From: CAVQGF01 sp045807945
Lineage (GTDB): Bacteria > Acidobacteriota > Terriglobia > Terriglobales > Acidobacteriaceae
NCBI GenBank assembly: GCA_045807945.1
Contig: JBJMGI010000092.1
Coordinates: forward strand, 25,862 to 89,861
DNA: 64,000 bases
Direction: 5' to 3'
Shown: one piece after another, positions 9,189 to 17,019 of the stretch
Layout of the letters: each line of letters starts with the position of its first letter
Position numbering within the stretch: the first letter of the stretch is position 1
Translations under genes and position numbers: made by a program
Notes under the pieces: model-generated
What the model saw: only the letters and a program-made list of their open reading frames with translations
Told to the model about the DNA's origin: nothing
Database searches by the model: none

Positions 9189-10442
9189 TCAGTCGAATCG
9201 GATTCGATCTGCTTTCTCCCAGCGCGACATATCCGAGAGGACCACTTGGTCGCCTTCTTTCAATCCGCCTAGGATCTCGATCGCGGTCACTGAGCTGCGA
9301 CCGAGTTCCACTTGCACTCGGCTCGCGCCCTTTCCGTCCGGATCGAGCTTGAACATACCCACTGTGCTCTTTTCTTGTCCGAATGCGGGACGGCCAACGT
9401 AAAGCACATTCGAGAGCTGCTCGAGGTTGATGGTGCCGTCCACGCTTAAATCAGGACGCGCGCCTTTCGGCAATGCGTCGGTTAACTGCACGTCGACTGT
9501 TACAGTGCCGTTCTGTACCGCCGGGTCCACGCGCATGACTGAACCGTTGATAACTCCGTTGTGCGTATCGATAGACGCTGGCTGGCCGATTTGGATATCT
9601 TTCGCCTGCGTCTCAGGAACTTTTAATTCCGCCTTCAGCATTTCTGGCTGCGCCACGCGGGCGAGGTTGGTTCCCGGCGTCACGCGTTGTCCGACTTGCA
9701 CCGGGACTTCCTGCAAGACTCCGTCGATGCCGGCGCGAACCTTCAAAGCGTCATACTGCTTGCGGCGCAGTTGTGCCATGGCGCGCAGCTCGGCGACGCG
9801 TGCCTGCTGCACCGCCATCTGCGAGCCTACGGCTTCGCTGTTGATCTCAATCCGCTTCTGCTCGATCTCGTGCCGCGTCGCAAGCTCGTGCTCTTTCCCT
9901 TCCGATGTCTTAAGGGCTTGTCCAGAAATAACGCCCAACTTCGCCAGTTCGGAATCGATCTCCGCCTGCCTCTTCGCGTTGTTGTAATCAGCCGAGACGG
10001 TCGCCGCGCCGGCTTTCTGCGTCATCAGATCGCCTTCAACTTTTACCCGCGCATTTTTCAATTCGGCTTCCGCTGCGCGAAGCTGCCACTCAGCGTCGAC
10101 CATCTCTTGCTCCGCCTGGGGATTGCTCAATTCCATGATGATCGTGTCCGCTTTGACAGGCGTGCCGGCGAGAACACGAATGCGTTCCACGCGTGCTTCT
10201 GTTTCTGCTGGGATCCAGCGGATCTCTACGGGCACCAGCGTTCCTAGACCGCGCACCTGGCGAAGAATGGAGCCGCGCTTCACGGTATCGGTCCACACAG
10301 TGCCGCGCTCAACGGAGGGCGCCGCCGGCTTCAGTCGCGAAACACCGATCGTGACGGCTACGATAAAGACCAAGGCGACTGCCGCGAGGGCGATCCGCTT
10401 CTTGCGTTTTGCGTCGGCGTTAGATGGGCGAGGAATATCCAT
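9189..10442 (-). CDS. HlyD/MacA-type periplasmic adaptor (membrane fusion protein)
   Basis: 417-residue adaptor that should link the inner-membrane permeases to the TolC-like channel. It has a basic N-terminus (KRKKR), one membrane anchor at about residues 16-34, a beta-barrel/lipoyl half-motif near GSILRQVRGLG, a long alpha-helical hairpin rich in Ala/Glu/Gln (about 105-240), then the second lipoyl half and the barrel region. No lipobox is seen, so it is anchored by the helix. It is the first gene of the operon. A sigma-54 promoter lies immediately upstream, placing the predicted start of transcription only about 8 bases before the ATG, and no Shine-Dalgarno sequence is visible. Confidence 0.92.
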   Translation of the reverse strand: MDIPRPSNADAKRKKRIALAAVALVFIVAVTIGVSRLKPAAPSVERGTVWTDTVKRGSILRQVRGLGTLVPVEIRWIPAETEARVERIRVLAGTPVKADTIIMELSNPQAEQEMVDAEWQLRAAEAELKNARVKVEGDLMTQKAGAATVSADYNNAKRQAEIDSELAKLGVISGQALKTSEGKEHELATRHEIEQKRIEINSEAVGSQMAVQQARVAELRAMAQLRRKQYDALKVRAGIDGVLQEVPVQVGQRVTPGTNLARVAQPEMLKAELKVPETQAKDIQIGQPASIDTHNGVINGSVMRVDPAVQNGTVTVDVQLTDALPKGARPDLSVDGTINLEQLSNVLYVGRPAFGQEKSTVGMFKLDPDGKGASRVQVELGRSSVTAIEILGGLKEGDQVVLSDMSRWEKADRIRFD

Positions 10443-10459
10443 TTATGTTTTATGTACGA

Positions 10460-10475
10460 TGCACGCCGCGTGCCA
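10460..10475 (-). promoter_or_regulatory. sigma-54 (-24/-12) promoter of the efflux operon
   Basis: Minus-strand TGGCACGCGGCGTGCA fits the sigma-54 consensus (TGGCACG, four bases, TTGCA) at all but one fixed base. The invariant GG and GC are separated by exactly ten bases. It lies just upstream of the adaptor gene. The predicted start of transcription is near 10450. Confidence 0.75.
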
Positions 10476-10531
10476 GTTCCTGCATTTGCTTTCTCTCAGA
10501 AGTCATTGGTTTTAATGAACTTTCCTTAGCG

Positions 10532-11743
10532 TCACTGTCCGGCGCTGATATCAGACTGTCCGTTACCGGACACCTCATCCACAGCCAAGACGAGCGCCGT
10601 TGTGTCGTCCTTCAGCTGTCCTGCGCAATGCCGCACTGCGTCTTCGAGAACCTGGTGGAGTATCGCCTCGCTGCTTCGGTGTCGGCACGTGAGCGCTCGC
10701 CTAAGCAGACCCTCTTCACCGATTTCGTTTCCGTCTTCGTCGCAGGACTCGAGCAGCCCGTCCGTCACCGCGATCAAACGATCGCCGCTCTCGAATCTCG
10801 CTGTCCCTTCGTGGTACGACCACAACGGAATCGCTCCGAGCAGTGCATCGTCGCTCTGCAGGCGTTCGACCGAGCCGTCGCGCTTCAACATGAATGCGGG
10901 GGAGTGTCCTGCATTGGTGTAGCGCATTAAGCCGCTCCGCGTGTCCACCAGACCGTAAAACATCGTTGTGAGGCGCTGCAGCCGCGACTCGAACATCCGT
11001 CGATTCAGGCGCGCGCAGACCTCGGCAGGGCTCGCGACGTGCGTCGCGTCCGACCTGACGTGCGCCTGCAGGTTCGCCATCGCCAATGCCGCTCCCGTCC
11101 CTTTTCCCATCGAGTCAGCGATGCAGAAGACAAATTCATTGTCACTAAGAGGGAACGAGTCGAAGTAGTCTCCGCCCACGAGGTTCGCTGAGCGCGTGGC
11201 TCCAGCCACAGAAAATCTCCCGTAAATCTTGTGCGCTGCGCCCATCAACGCTTCTTGCACTTCGAGTGCGTCTTCATTAGCCCGCATTAGCTGCGAGGCT
11301 CGCGAGCGGCGCTCGCGCGTCACCGACGCCTGTAGCGCAATGATCTTCAATGCAGCGTCGTTCTCCCACGGCTTTTGCAGGAAGTCTGCCGCCCCGCGCT
11401 GTAGCGATGCAACGGCAACCTCGATCGTGCTCCAGGCGGTCATCACAATGATCTGCAGATGCGGGTCGCGACTACGGATCGCATCGATCAACTCCAAACC
11501 TTCCTGTCCGGAAGTAGTGTCGCGCCCATAGTTCATATCCATGAGTAGCAGGTCGAACCCTCGGCCATTCGCGATCTCGTTGAGCACTTCTTTAGGCGAG
11601 TGTGCCACGGCGACTTCCATCCCCGCCGACTTCAGTAGGAACTGCAGCGCCTGGATGATGCCTTCCTGATCGTCCGCGACGAGGATTCTGAAATGCTCTT
11701 CGCCCGCGTAGCTCGGCGCTTTCGATGTGAGTGGTTGTTCCAC
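10532..11743 (-). CDS. Response regulator with SpoIIE/PP2C phosphatase output
   Basis: 403-residue signalling protein. The receiver (residues 18-135) has D24-D25, phospho-acceptor D69, T102 and K124. A short linker helix leads to a SpoIIE-type PP2M phosphatase domain with GGDYFD (190-195), D210 and GKG (213-215), TDGLLE (D328) and the terminal DD at 379-380, so the metal-binding acids are present. Such proteins usually dephosphorylate anti-anti-sigma factors; no partner is encoded in this window. The receiver is very close to that of the NtrC-type regulator, including the unusual RDTTSG stretch after the phospho-acceptor. Translation starts at GTG. A sigma-54 promoter ends almost at this codon. 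The gene's last codons carry a palindrome that is a probable enhancer for the next operon. Confidence 0.92.
   Translation of the reverse strand: MEQPLTSKAPSYAGEEHFRILVADDQEGIIQALQFLLKSAGMEVAVAHSPKEVLNEIANGRGFDLLLMDMNYGRDTTSGQEGLELIDAIRSRDPHLQIIVMTAWSTIEVAVASLQRGAADFLQKPWENDAALKIIALQASVTRERRSRASQLMRANEDALEVQEALMGAAHKIYGRFSVAGATRSANLVGGDYFDSFPLSDNEFVFCIADSMGKGTGAALAMANLQAHVRSDATHVASPAEVCARLNRRMFESRLQRLTTMFYGLVDTRSGLMRYTNAGHSPAFMLKRDGSVERLQSDDALLGAIPLWSYHEGTARFESGDRLIAVTDGLLESCDEDGNEIGEEGLLRRALTCRHRSSEAILHQVLEDAVRHCAGQLKDDTTALVLAVDEVSGNGQSDISAGQ
10557..10572. promoter_or_regulatory. Putative NtrC-type enhancer palindrome TGTCCG-N4-CGGACA
   Basis: Perfect 6+6 inverted repeat TGTCCGTTACCGGACA. 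Its centre is about 100 bases upstream of the -12 element of the adaptor-operon promoter, a normal enhancer distance for a sigma-54 activator. It lies inside the last codons of the phosphatase gene. An extra half-site TGTCCG is present at 10536. A close copy is found upstream of the other ADOP gene. Confidence 0.6.
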
Positions 11744-11754
11744 GCTCTACTATT

Positions 11755-11770
11755 TGCAACTGAACGGCCA
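11755..11770 (-). promoter_or_regulatory. sigma-54 promoter of the receiver-phosphatase gene
   Basis: Minus-strand TGGCCGTTCAGTTGCA has the GG and GC elements ten bases apart and a perfect TTGCA at -12. The predicted start of transcription is at or within a base or two of the GTG start codon of the phosphatase gene. A single half-site TGTCCG lies at 11820-11825. Confidence 0.6.
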
Positions 11771-11867
11771 CGATTTAGGGTGCGAGGCAGCCTCAAACAG
11801 CCGATTTGCAGAGCTTTTGTGTCCGCAACCGCTATCGAACTGTTCGTGCGTGAACACTACGTCGCGA

Positions 11868-14312
11868 TTATTCCTGGTGCAGTATCTTCGCCGGCTCGAC
11901 TCGCGTCGCCCGGTACGAAGGAATAAGGCTCGCCGTCGCGGCGATGAGCAGCAGCAGCAGGGAACCGCCGATCAGGGTCGTGAGGTCAGCGGTGCTGACG
12001 CCGTAGATCATGCTGGCTACACCGCGTCCGAGGGCGAGCGATAACCCAAGCCCGATCACCACACCCATGAGTGCCGGTTTTAACCCTTGGAAGAAAATCA
12101 ACCGGAGTATGTCGTTGACCTGGGCGCCAAGCGCCATGCGGATCCCGATCTCGCGCACTCTCCGCCGCACTGCGTAAGCCAGCACGCTGTATATTCCTAC
12201 GGCCGCCAATGTGAGCGCCAGCACAGCGAATGCGACCAGCAAAGTCATGTTCAGGCGCTGCGCTTGCAGCGTTTCGCCGATGAACTTGTCGATGGTGAGC
12301 ACTTCCAATACCGGCACGTGCGGATCGACCTCGTGAACCGCGTTGATCACCGCGCTGGTGAGGTTGCCGGGCTTCGAGTCGCTTCTTACGACTAAATACA
12401 TGGGGAACGAGCGCCACTCATAACCCTTGGGCAGTTCGGCTTGGCTAAGTGGGAGATAGATGGTGGGGGAAGGATCGTCCGACGTGATCGACTCTTGTTT
12501 CACGTCGCCAACCAAGCCGACAACTTCCCGCACTTTGCTCGGCATAAAGGTCAACGTCAGATGTTTTCCGATGGGGTCTTCGTTCGGCCAGAATTGCTTC
12601 GCCAACGAGGCGCTGATCAATACCGCACCAGGACGGTCCGGGGTGTCACTTTCAGAGAGGTCACGCCCTTTTTGCAGTGGGATACCCATGGCATCGATGT
12701 ATCCGGGAGTCGCTATCCGCACCGCTACTTCCGGCTGCTCCGACATCTGAACCACCGGATGCCCTTCCGCCTGCACCGGCTGGTGAGAGCCGCCGGTGAG
12801 CGGCATGCTGATGATCATTCCAGCACCCTTCACACCCGGCGCTGCTTTTACGCGTTGCAAGATCTGGTTCATCGCCTGGCTCTGATGGGCGATCGAGCTG
12901 TACGTGGTGGGCGCAAACTCAAGATGCATGGAAAGCGTGTTCTGGGTATCGAAGCCTGGATCGAGGTGCTGGAGATTCCACAGCGTGCGGACCATCAGTC
13001 CTGCTCCCACTAGCAACATCAGCGAGAGCGCGACTTCAACAACCACGAGCGCCGCCCGTGTACGGGAAGCGCCGCTCTCCGTTCCGGAGCGGCCAACACC
13101 TTGCTTCAACCCTTCGCTGGCGTCCTTCCCGGCGAATCGCAACGCCGGGACTAAACCGGCGATCACGCCCGTGAGCAACGAAATACCTAGGGTGAACAGA
13201 AGTACTGGCGGATTGAGTCCGAACTCACCAGAACGCGGCAGGCTCTCTCCCAGGAAGGCGACGATGAGAGCGATACCAAAATGAGCCATGATCAATCCAA
13301 GCGCGCCGCCTAGCAGCGAAACGACAACCGACTCAGCAAGCACTTGCTGCAGCAACCTGCGGCGGCTTGCACCCAGCGCCACCCTGATCGCTAGCTCGTG
13401 ACGACGCGCCAGGGTTCGTGCCAACAGAAGGTTCGCCACGTTGGCACATGCGATCAACAATACAAACAGCACAGCAGAAAGCAACACGAGAAGAGCGGGG
13501 CGAACATCGCCAACCACTTCGTCTCGCAACGGCACTACCATCGCTCCCCAATCCTTGTCGTCAGCGGGGTAGGCCTGCGCCAGATTTTGCGAGATGGTGC
13601 TCAACTCGGCGTTTGCCTGTTGCAGAGTGACCCCGGGCTTCAGCCGCGCGATTGCAAGGTAATCGTGGATGCCCCGAAGCGCTCTCTTCTCCGGCGTCAA
13701 CGCCAGAGGAGTCCAGATCTGTGCGAATGCAGGAAAAGTAAATGCGGCGGGCATCACACCAACCACGGTGTACGCCTCACCGTCCAGTTGAATCTGCCGT
13801 CCGACAATGTTTTTGTCGCCGCCAAAATGTTGGCGCCAATAGGCGTGACTTAGGACCACCTCGTGATTACGTTCGGGCTGATCTTCGTCAGCCGTGAACG
13901 TGCGTCCCAGGATTGGCTGCGTGCCAAGAACCGAGAAGAAGCTCGGCGACACCGAACCGCTGTTAACTTTTTCCGTTTTATCCGAACCAGTGACGTTGAA
14001 GGAGTCGAATCCAAAAATACTGGAGCTTTCGAAGACGTGATTCATCTTGGCCCAGTCGAAATAGTTCGCTGGAGACACGCTGAACTTCGTCATCCCAGGG
14101 AAGCTCTTGGGCGGAGGAATATGCCAGATGTGTACCAGCCGGGAGGGTTCCGCAAAGGGCAATGGCTGCAGAAGAACGGTATTCACAACGCTAAAGATTG
14201 CGGTGTTCGCCCCAATACCGAGCGCCATCACGATGATCGCGGCTGCCGCGAAGCCCGGAGCTTTGCGAAGCGAACGGAACGCGTGCCGAAGGTCCTGCCA
14301 GAGGTCTGCCAT
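11868..14312 (-). CDS. ADOP-family macrolide-export-type permease
   Basis: 814-residue duplicated MacB-type permease with the ADOP N-terminus (DLRHAFRSLRKAPGF, ALGIGANTAIF), two MacB_PCD-like periplasmic domains and two FtsX blocks. The last block has REIGIRMALGAQ and ends PSYRATRVEPAKILHQE. A strong AGGAGA ribosome-binding site precedes the ATG by 7 bases. It has no adjacent ATPase gene, so it may borrow one of the ATPases of the neighbouring operon. It has its own sigma-54 promoter and enhancer palindrome and is followed on the same strand by the phosphatase gene, so it probably belongs to the same regulon. Confidence 0.93.
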   Translation of the reverse strand: MADLWQDLRHAFRSLRKAPGFAAAAIIVMALGIGANTAIFSVVNTVLLQPLPFAEPSRLVHIWHIPPPKSFPGMTKFSVSPANYFDWAKMNHVFESSSIFGFDSFNVTGSDKTEKVNSGSVSPSFFSVLGTQPILGRTFTADEDQPERNHEVVLSHAYWRQHFGGDKNIVGRQIQLDGEAYTVVGVMPAAFTFPAFAQIWTPLALTPEKRALRGIHDYLAIARLKPGVTLQQANAELSTISQNLAQAYPADDKDWGAMVVPLRDEVVGDVRPALLVLLSAVLFVLLIACANVANLLLARTLARRHELAIRVALGASRRRLLQQVLAESVVVSLLGGALGLIMAHFGIALIVAFLGESLPRSGEFGLNPPVLLFTLGISLLTGVIAGLVPALRFAGKDASEGLKQGVGRSGTESGASRTRAALVVVEVALSLMLLVGAGLMVRTLWNLQHLDPGFDTQNTLSMHLEFAPTTYSSIAHQSQAMNQILQRVKAAPGVKGAGMIISMPLTGGSHQPVQAEGHPVVQMSEQPEVAVRIATPGYIDAMGIPLQKGRDLSESDTPDRPGAVLISASLAKQFWPNEDPIGKHLTLTFMPSKVREVVGLVGDVKQESITSDDPSPTIYLPLSQAELPKGYEWRSFPMYLVVRSDSKPGNLTSAVINAVHEVDPHVPVLEVLTIDKFIGETLQAQRLNMTLLVAFAVLALTLAAVGIYSVLAYAVRRRVREIGIRMALGAQVNDILRLIFFQGLKPALMGVVIGLGLSLALGRGVASMIYGVSTADLTTLIGGSLLLLLIAATASLIPSYRATRVEPAKILHQE

Positions 14313-14339
14313 CGAAACTTCTCCTGAACAGGAGATACG

Positions 14340-14355
14340 TGCAATTGCGCGGCCA
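14340..14355 (-). promoter_or_regulatory. sigma-54 promoter of the upstream ADOP gene
   Basis: Minus-strand TGGCCGCGCAATTGCA has GG-N10-GC spacing, TGGC at -24 and a perfect TTGCA at -12. The start of transcription would be near 14329, leaving a leader that contains the AGGAGA ribosome-binding site. Confidence 0.72.
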
Positions 14356-14425
14356 AGTTCGACTCTTCTCGCGCCGTTCCAAAAATCGAGATTGCCTGGA
14401 GAGAATGTCCGGATTCAGGAGAAAC

Positions 14426-14441
14426 CGTCCGCAATCGGACA
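14426..14441. promoter_or_regulatory. Putative NtrC-type enhancer palindrome
   Basis: CGTCCGCAATCGGACA, i.e. an inverted repeat of GTCCG/CGGAC around four bases. It has the same architecture as the site at 10557-10572. It is centred about 92 bases upstream of the -12 element of the ADOP promoter. A further half-site TGTCCG begins at 14406. Confidence 0.6.
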
Positions 14442-14524
14442 CTCCCGCAGCATTGGCACACGTAATGGCGCGGGCAGCGTCTTCCGTGAGGGAGTACTAT
14501 TCTCGTCTCTCGCGGAGGGTCGCA

Positions 14525-15040
14525 ATGGTGCTTGGAATGAGTTTGGAGACTTACACCTTGGTTCACGTGATCATCAGCCTGGTTGCGATCGCGTCAGGGT
14601 TGATCGTCTTTTTGGGAATGCTCAGCAACAAGCGGATGAATGCGCTCACCGCGGTGTTTTTAGCGACGACAGTGCTCACCAGCGTCACCGGTTTCTTTCT
14701 TCCCTTCGCGCACGTCACGCCTGGGATCATCGTTGGCATTCTGTCGCTGATCGTCTTAGCGATCGCGATTCCGGCGCGCTACACCAAACGAATGGTGGGA
14801 GGCTGGCGCAAGACGTACGTCATCACTTCGGCCATTGCTCTCTGGTTCAACCTGTTCGTGCTGGTGGTTCAATGTTTCCAGAAAGTTCCAGCGCTGCACG
14901 CATTAGCGCCCACCGGCCAGGAGCCGCCTTTTGCGATTGCGCAGCTTCTCGTGTTGGCTGTCACGGCCGCCCTGGCGATTGCTGCCGCTAAACGCTTCCA
15001 TGACGAGCCGGCCGCTTTCGCCAAAAAGGTGGCGCGCTAA
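14525..15040 (+). CDS. Small multi-pass membrane protein of unknown function
   Basis: 171-residue protein with four hydrophobic segments: about residues 8-30 (VHVIISLVAIASGLIVFLGM), 38-58, 64-84 and 130-152. A charged stretch ARYTKRMVGGWRK lies between, and the tail is cytoplasmic and basic. I do not recognise a named family; the pattern resembles small DUF2306/DoxX-like membrane proteins, but this is not established. The ATG is chosen because GGAGGG stands at good distance before it; an upstream start would add 62 residues without membrane character. It is divergent from the ADOP gene and may be independent of it. Confidence 0.75.
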   Translation: MVLGMSLETYTLVHVIISLVAIASGLIVFLGMLSNKRMNALTAVFLATTVLTSVTGFFLPFAHVTPGIIVGILSLIVLAIAIPARYTKRMVGGWRKTYVITSAIALWFNLFVLVVQCFQKVPALHALAPTGQEPPFAIAQLLVLAVTAALAIAAAKRFHDEPAAFAKKVAR

Positions 15041-15105
15041 AACAATTAACATCCACAGCCCGCGCCTGTACCTCTAATAAGAGTTCATCAGCAAGGAGAG
15101 AAGAG

Positions 15106-15732
15106 ATGGCAAATAGGAACAACAACGTTCGTTCGAAGATCACAGCTCAACCCCGCCTGCATCAGCACGCCCCGGAGATACAGGCTTACGGCCAAGTCAC
15201 ACAACTGCTCCCACTCGAACTTGAAGAGCCGGTCCGTTTGGAGATGACCGAGCGGCTGAATCAACTGCTCGCCGACAGCATGACGCTTCGCGACCTTTAC
15301 AAGAAGTCGCACTGGCAGGTGGCCGGGCCCACCTTCTATCAACTCCATCTTCTATATGACAAGCATTTTGCCGAGCAGGTTGAGATCGTCGACTCGATCG
15401 CCGAGCGCATTCAGCTGCTCGGAGGCGTGAGCCTCGCCATGGCCGCCGATGTTGCCGAAACCACGCAGATCGAGCGTCCGCCCCGCGGCAGGGAAGAAGT
15501 GCCGGTGCAGATCTCGCGCTTGCTCGATGCTCACCAGATCATCATTGGTGATTCCCGCAAGCTCGCGCGTCGCGCCTCTGAGTTGGGTGACGAAGGAACT
15601 AATGACTTGGCGGTGAGTGACGTGCTGCGCGTGAACGAGTTACAGCAGTGGTTCCTGAATGAGCACCTGGTGAATGTGCCGCTGGTGCGGGCGGAAGGCG
15701 AAAAGCAGCTGCCCCAGCGGCAACGCGCTTAG
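15106..15732 (+). CDS. Dps/ferritin-like DNA-protection protein
   Basis: 208-residue four-helix ferritin-like protein of the Dps class. Helix A has LRDLYKKSHWQVAGPTFYQLH and the following helix has YDKHFAEQVEIVDSIAERI, which supply the H, D and E residues of the Dps interfacial iron site (H in KSHWQ, D/E in DKHFAEQ). The C-terminal helix region contains NELQQWFLNEHL. The N-terminal extension of about 45 polar residues could bind DNA. AAGGAGA precedes the ATG. Expected roles are iron oxidation and storage and protection against peroxide. The gene converges with the permease pair, with only three bases between the stops. Confidence 0.88.
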   Translation: MANRNNNVRSKITAQPRLHQHAPEIQAYGQVTQLLPLELEEPVRLEMTERLNQLLADSMTLRDLYKKSHWQVAGPTFYQLHLLYDKHFAEQVEIVDSIAERIQLLGGVSLAMAADVAETTQIERPPRGREEVPVQISRLLDAHQIIIGDSRKLARRASELGDEGTNDLAVSDVLRVNELQQWFLNEHLVNVPLVRAEGEKQLPQRQRA

Positions 15733-15735
15733 CGC

Positions 15736-17019
15736 TTATTCGTAGCGAAGTGCTTCGACGGGGTCTAGTCGCGCAGCCAGCACTGCCGGGTAGATCCCGA
15801 AGAACAACCCAACCGCCATCGACGTTAGCACGCCGAATACAACCGCCCACATTGGTACTGAAGATGGCAGCGCCGGCAGCAGTGCGTTGATCGTCAGGCT
15901 GATTCCAAACCCTAGTGCCACTCCGATCAGTCCGCCCAGACTTGTCAGTGTGATGGCTTCTATCAGGAACTGACCGATCACATCGCGCTTGCGCGCCCCG
16001 ATCGCTTTCCGGATCCCGATCTCGCGCGTGCGCTCCGTCACCGACATTAGCATGATGTTCATCACGCCCACGCCGCCTACTAGCAAGCCGATGGAGCTGA
16101 TGACTATCGTTATCAGCGCGATGACGGCGGTGATCTGGTGAAACTGGGTGGCGATCTGCTCAGCGCTCGAAACCCCAAAGTTGTCAGGCTTATCGAACGG
16201 CACGTGGCGTCGGCGGCGCAGCAGATCGCGAACCTGGTCTTCAGCAGCCGTCTTCTGTCCGTTATAAGGCTTGGCGCCAATGGAGATCTCGTCGTTCAGA
16301 GGATGGTGTTTGCGATAGCTGTTGAAAGGAACTGTCGCCACTCGGTCCGCGGACTGATCTTTAAAAAAATTGCCTTTGCGCTTTTCCATCACGCCGATCA
16401 CGGTGTAGTTCACGCCGTCGACCATGATGGACTTTCCCAGGGGCTCTTCGTTCTTAAAGAACGTGTCGCCGATGTCGTATCCGATCACCACGACATCTGA
16501 CCGGTACATATTTTCCGCGTCGGTAAAATACCGACCTGTCTTCAGACGGACGTTATAGATGTCGGCATAGGTCGGCAGCGCGCCCGAGTGATCCACGTTG
16601 AAGATCTCTTTTCCCTTGTAGCGCGCCGAAGGGGGCGTGAACGGCCGCCCGGATAGATTGATGCGGGGGTATGCTTCCGCTACTACATCTTTAACCGCCG
16701 GACATTGTTCTTTGATCGCGAGTGCATCTTCCAAGGTGAGGGACTTGCGCATCCGCTCCTCGGTCGAGAGCCGGCCAATGTGAATCCCAGGTTCGAATTT
16801 GAAGATAAAAAGAGTGTCGGCGCCGAAATCGTTGAGGAATCCGCGCATGTCAGCGTCGAGTCCCACCAGGATGGAAGCCACAGCAATGATCGAAGTGATG
16901 CCGATCACCACGCCGAGAATGGTCAGTGCGGAACGTAGCTTGTTGTTGCGCAAGGTGTCTAGCGCCATGCGCGCGCTTTCAATCATTTGGAATCCGCGAG
17001 CTTCGGTACTAGCTTTCAT
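15736..17019 (-). CDS. MacB-type ABC permease (FtsX family)
   Basis: 427-residue permease with one MacB unit: N-terminal helix after RNNKLRSALTILGVVIG, a periplasmic MacB_PCD domain (about 55-290), then three helices with ITIVISSIGLLVGGVGVMNI and the conserved TERTREIGIRKAIGARKRD loop, ending LDPVEALRYE. The ATG is chosen over a TTG five codons upstream; it overlaps the upstream permease gene by 11 bases. No ATPase or adaptor gene is adjacent. With its partner permease it probably forms a heterodimer that uses an ATPase encoded elsewhere. Confidence 0.9.
   Translation of the reverse strand: MKASTEARGFQMIESARMALDTLRNNKLRSALTILGVVIGITSIIAVASILVGLDADMRGFLNDFGADTLFIFKFEPGIHIGRLSTEERMRKSLTLEDALAIKEQCPAVKDVVAEAYPRINLSGRPFTPPSARYKGKEIFNVDHSGALPTYADIYNVRLKTGRYFTDAENMYRSDVVVIGYDIGDTFFKNEEPLGKSIMVDGVNYTVIGVMEKRKGNFFKDQSADRVATVPFNSYRKHHPLNDEISIGAKPYNGQKTAAEDQVRDLLRRRRHVPFDKPDNFGVSSAEQIATQFHQITAVIALITIVISSIGLLVGGVGVMNIMLMSVTERTREIGIRKAIGARKRDVIGQFLIEAITLTSLGGLIGVALGFGISLTINALLPALPSSVPMWAVVFGVLTSMAVGLFFGIYPAVLAARLDPVEALRYE

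Noticed and set aside
3518..14312. Mobile element or gene-transfer island around the ADOP genes
   Set aside because: No transposase, integrase, terminal repeats or tRNA junction was found; the three permeases are family paralogues with similar base composition.
14454..14470. Second sigma-54-like promoter for the small membrane protein (TGGCACACGTAATGGC)
   Set aside because: The GG and GC elements are eleven bases apart and the -12 half lacks TTGC, so it does not fit.
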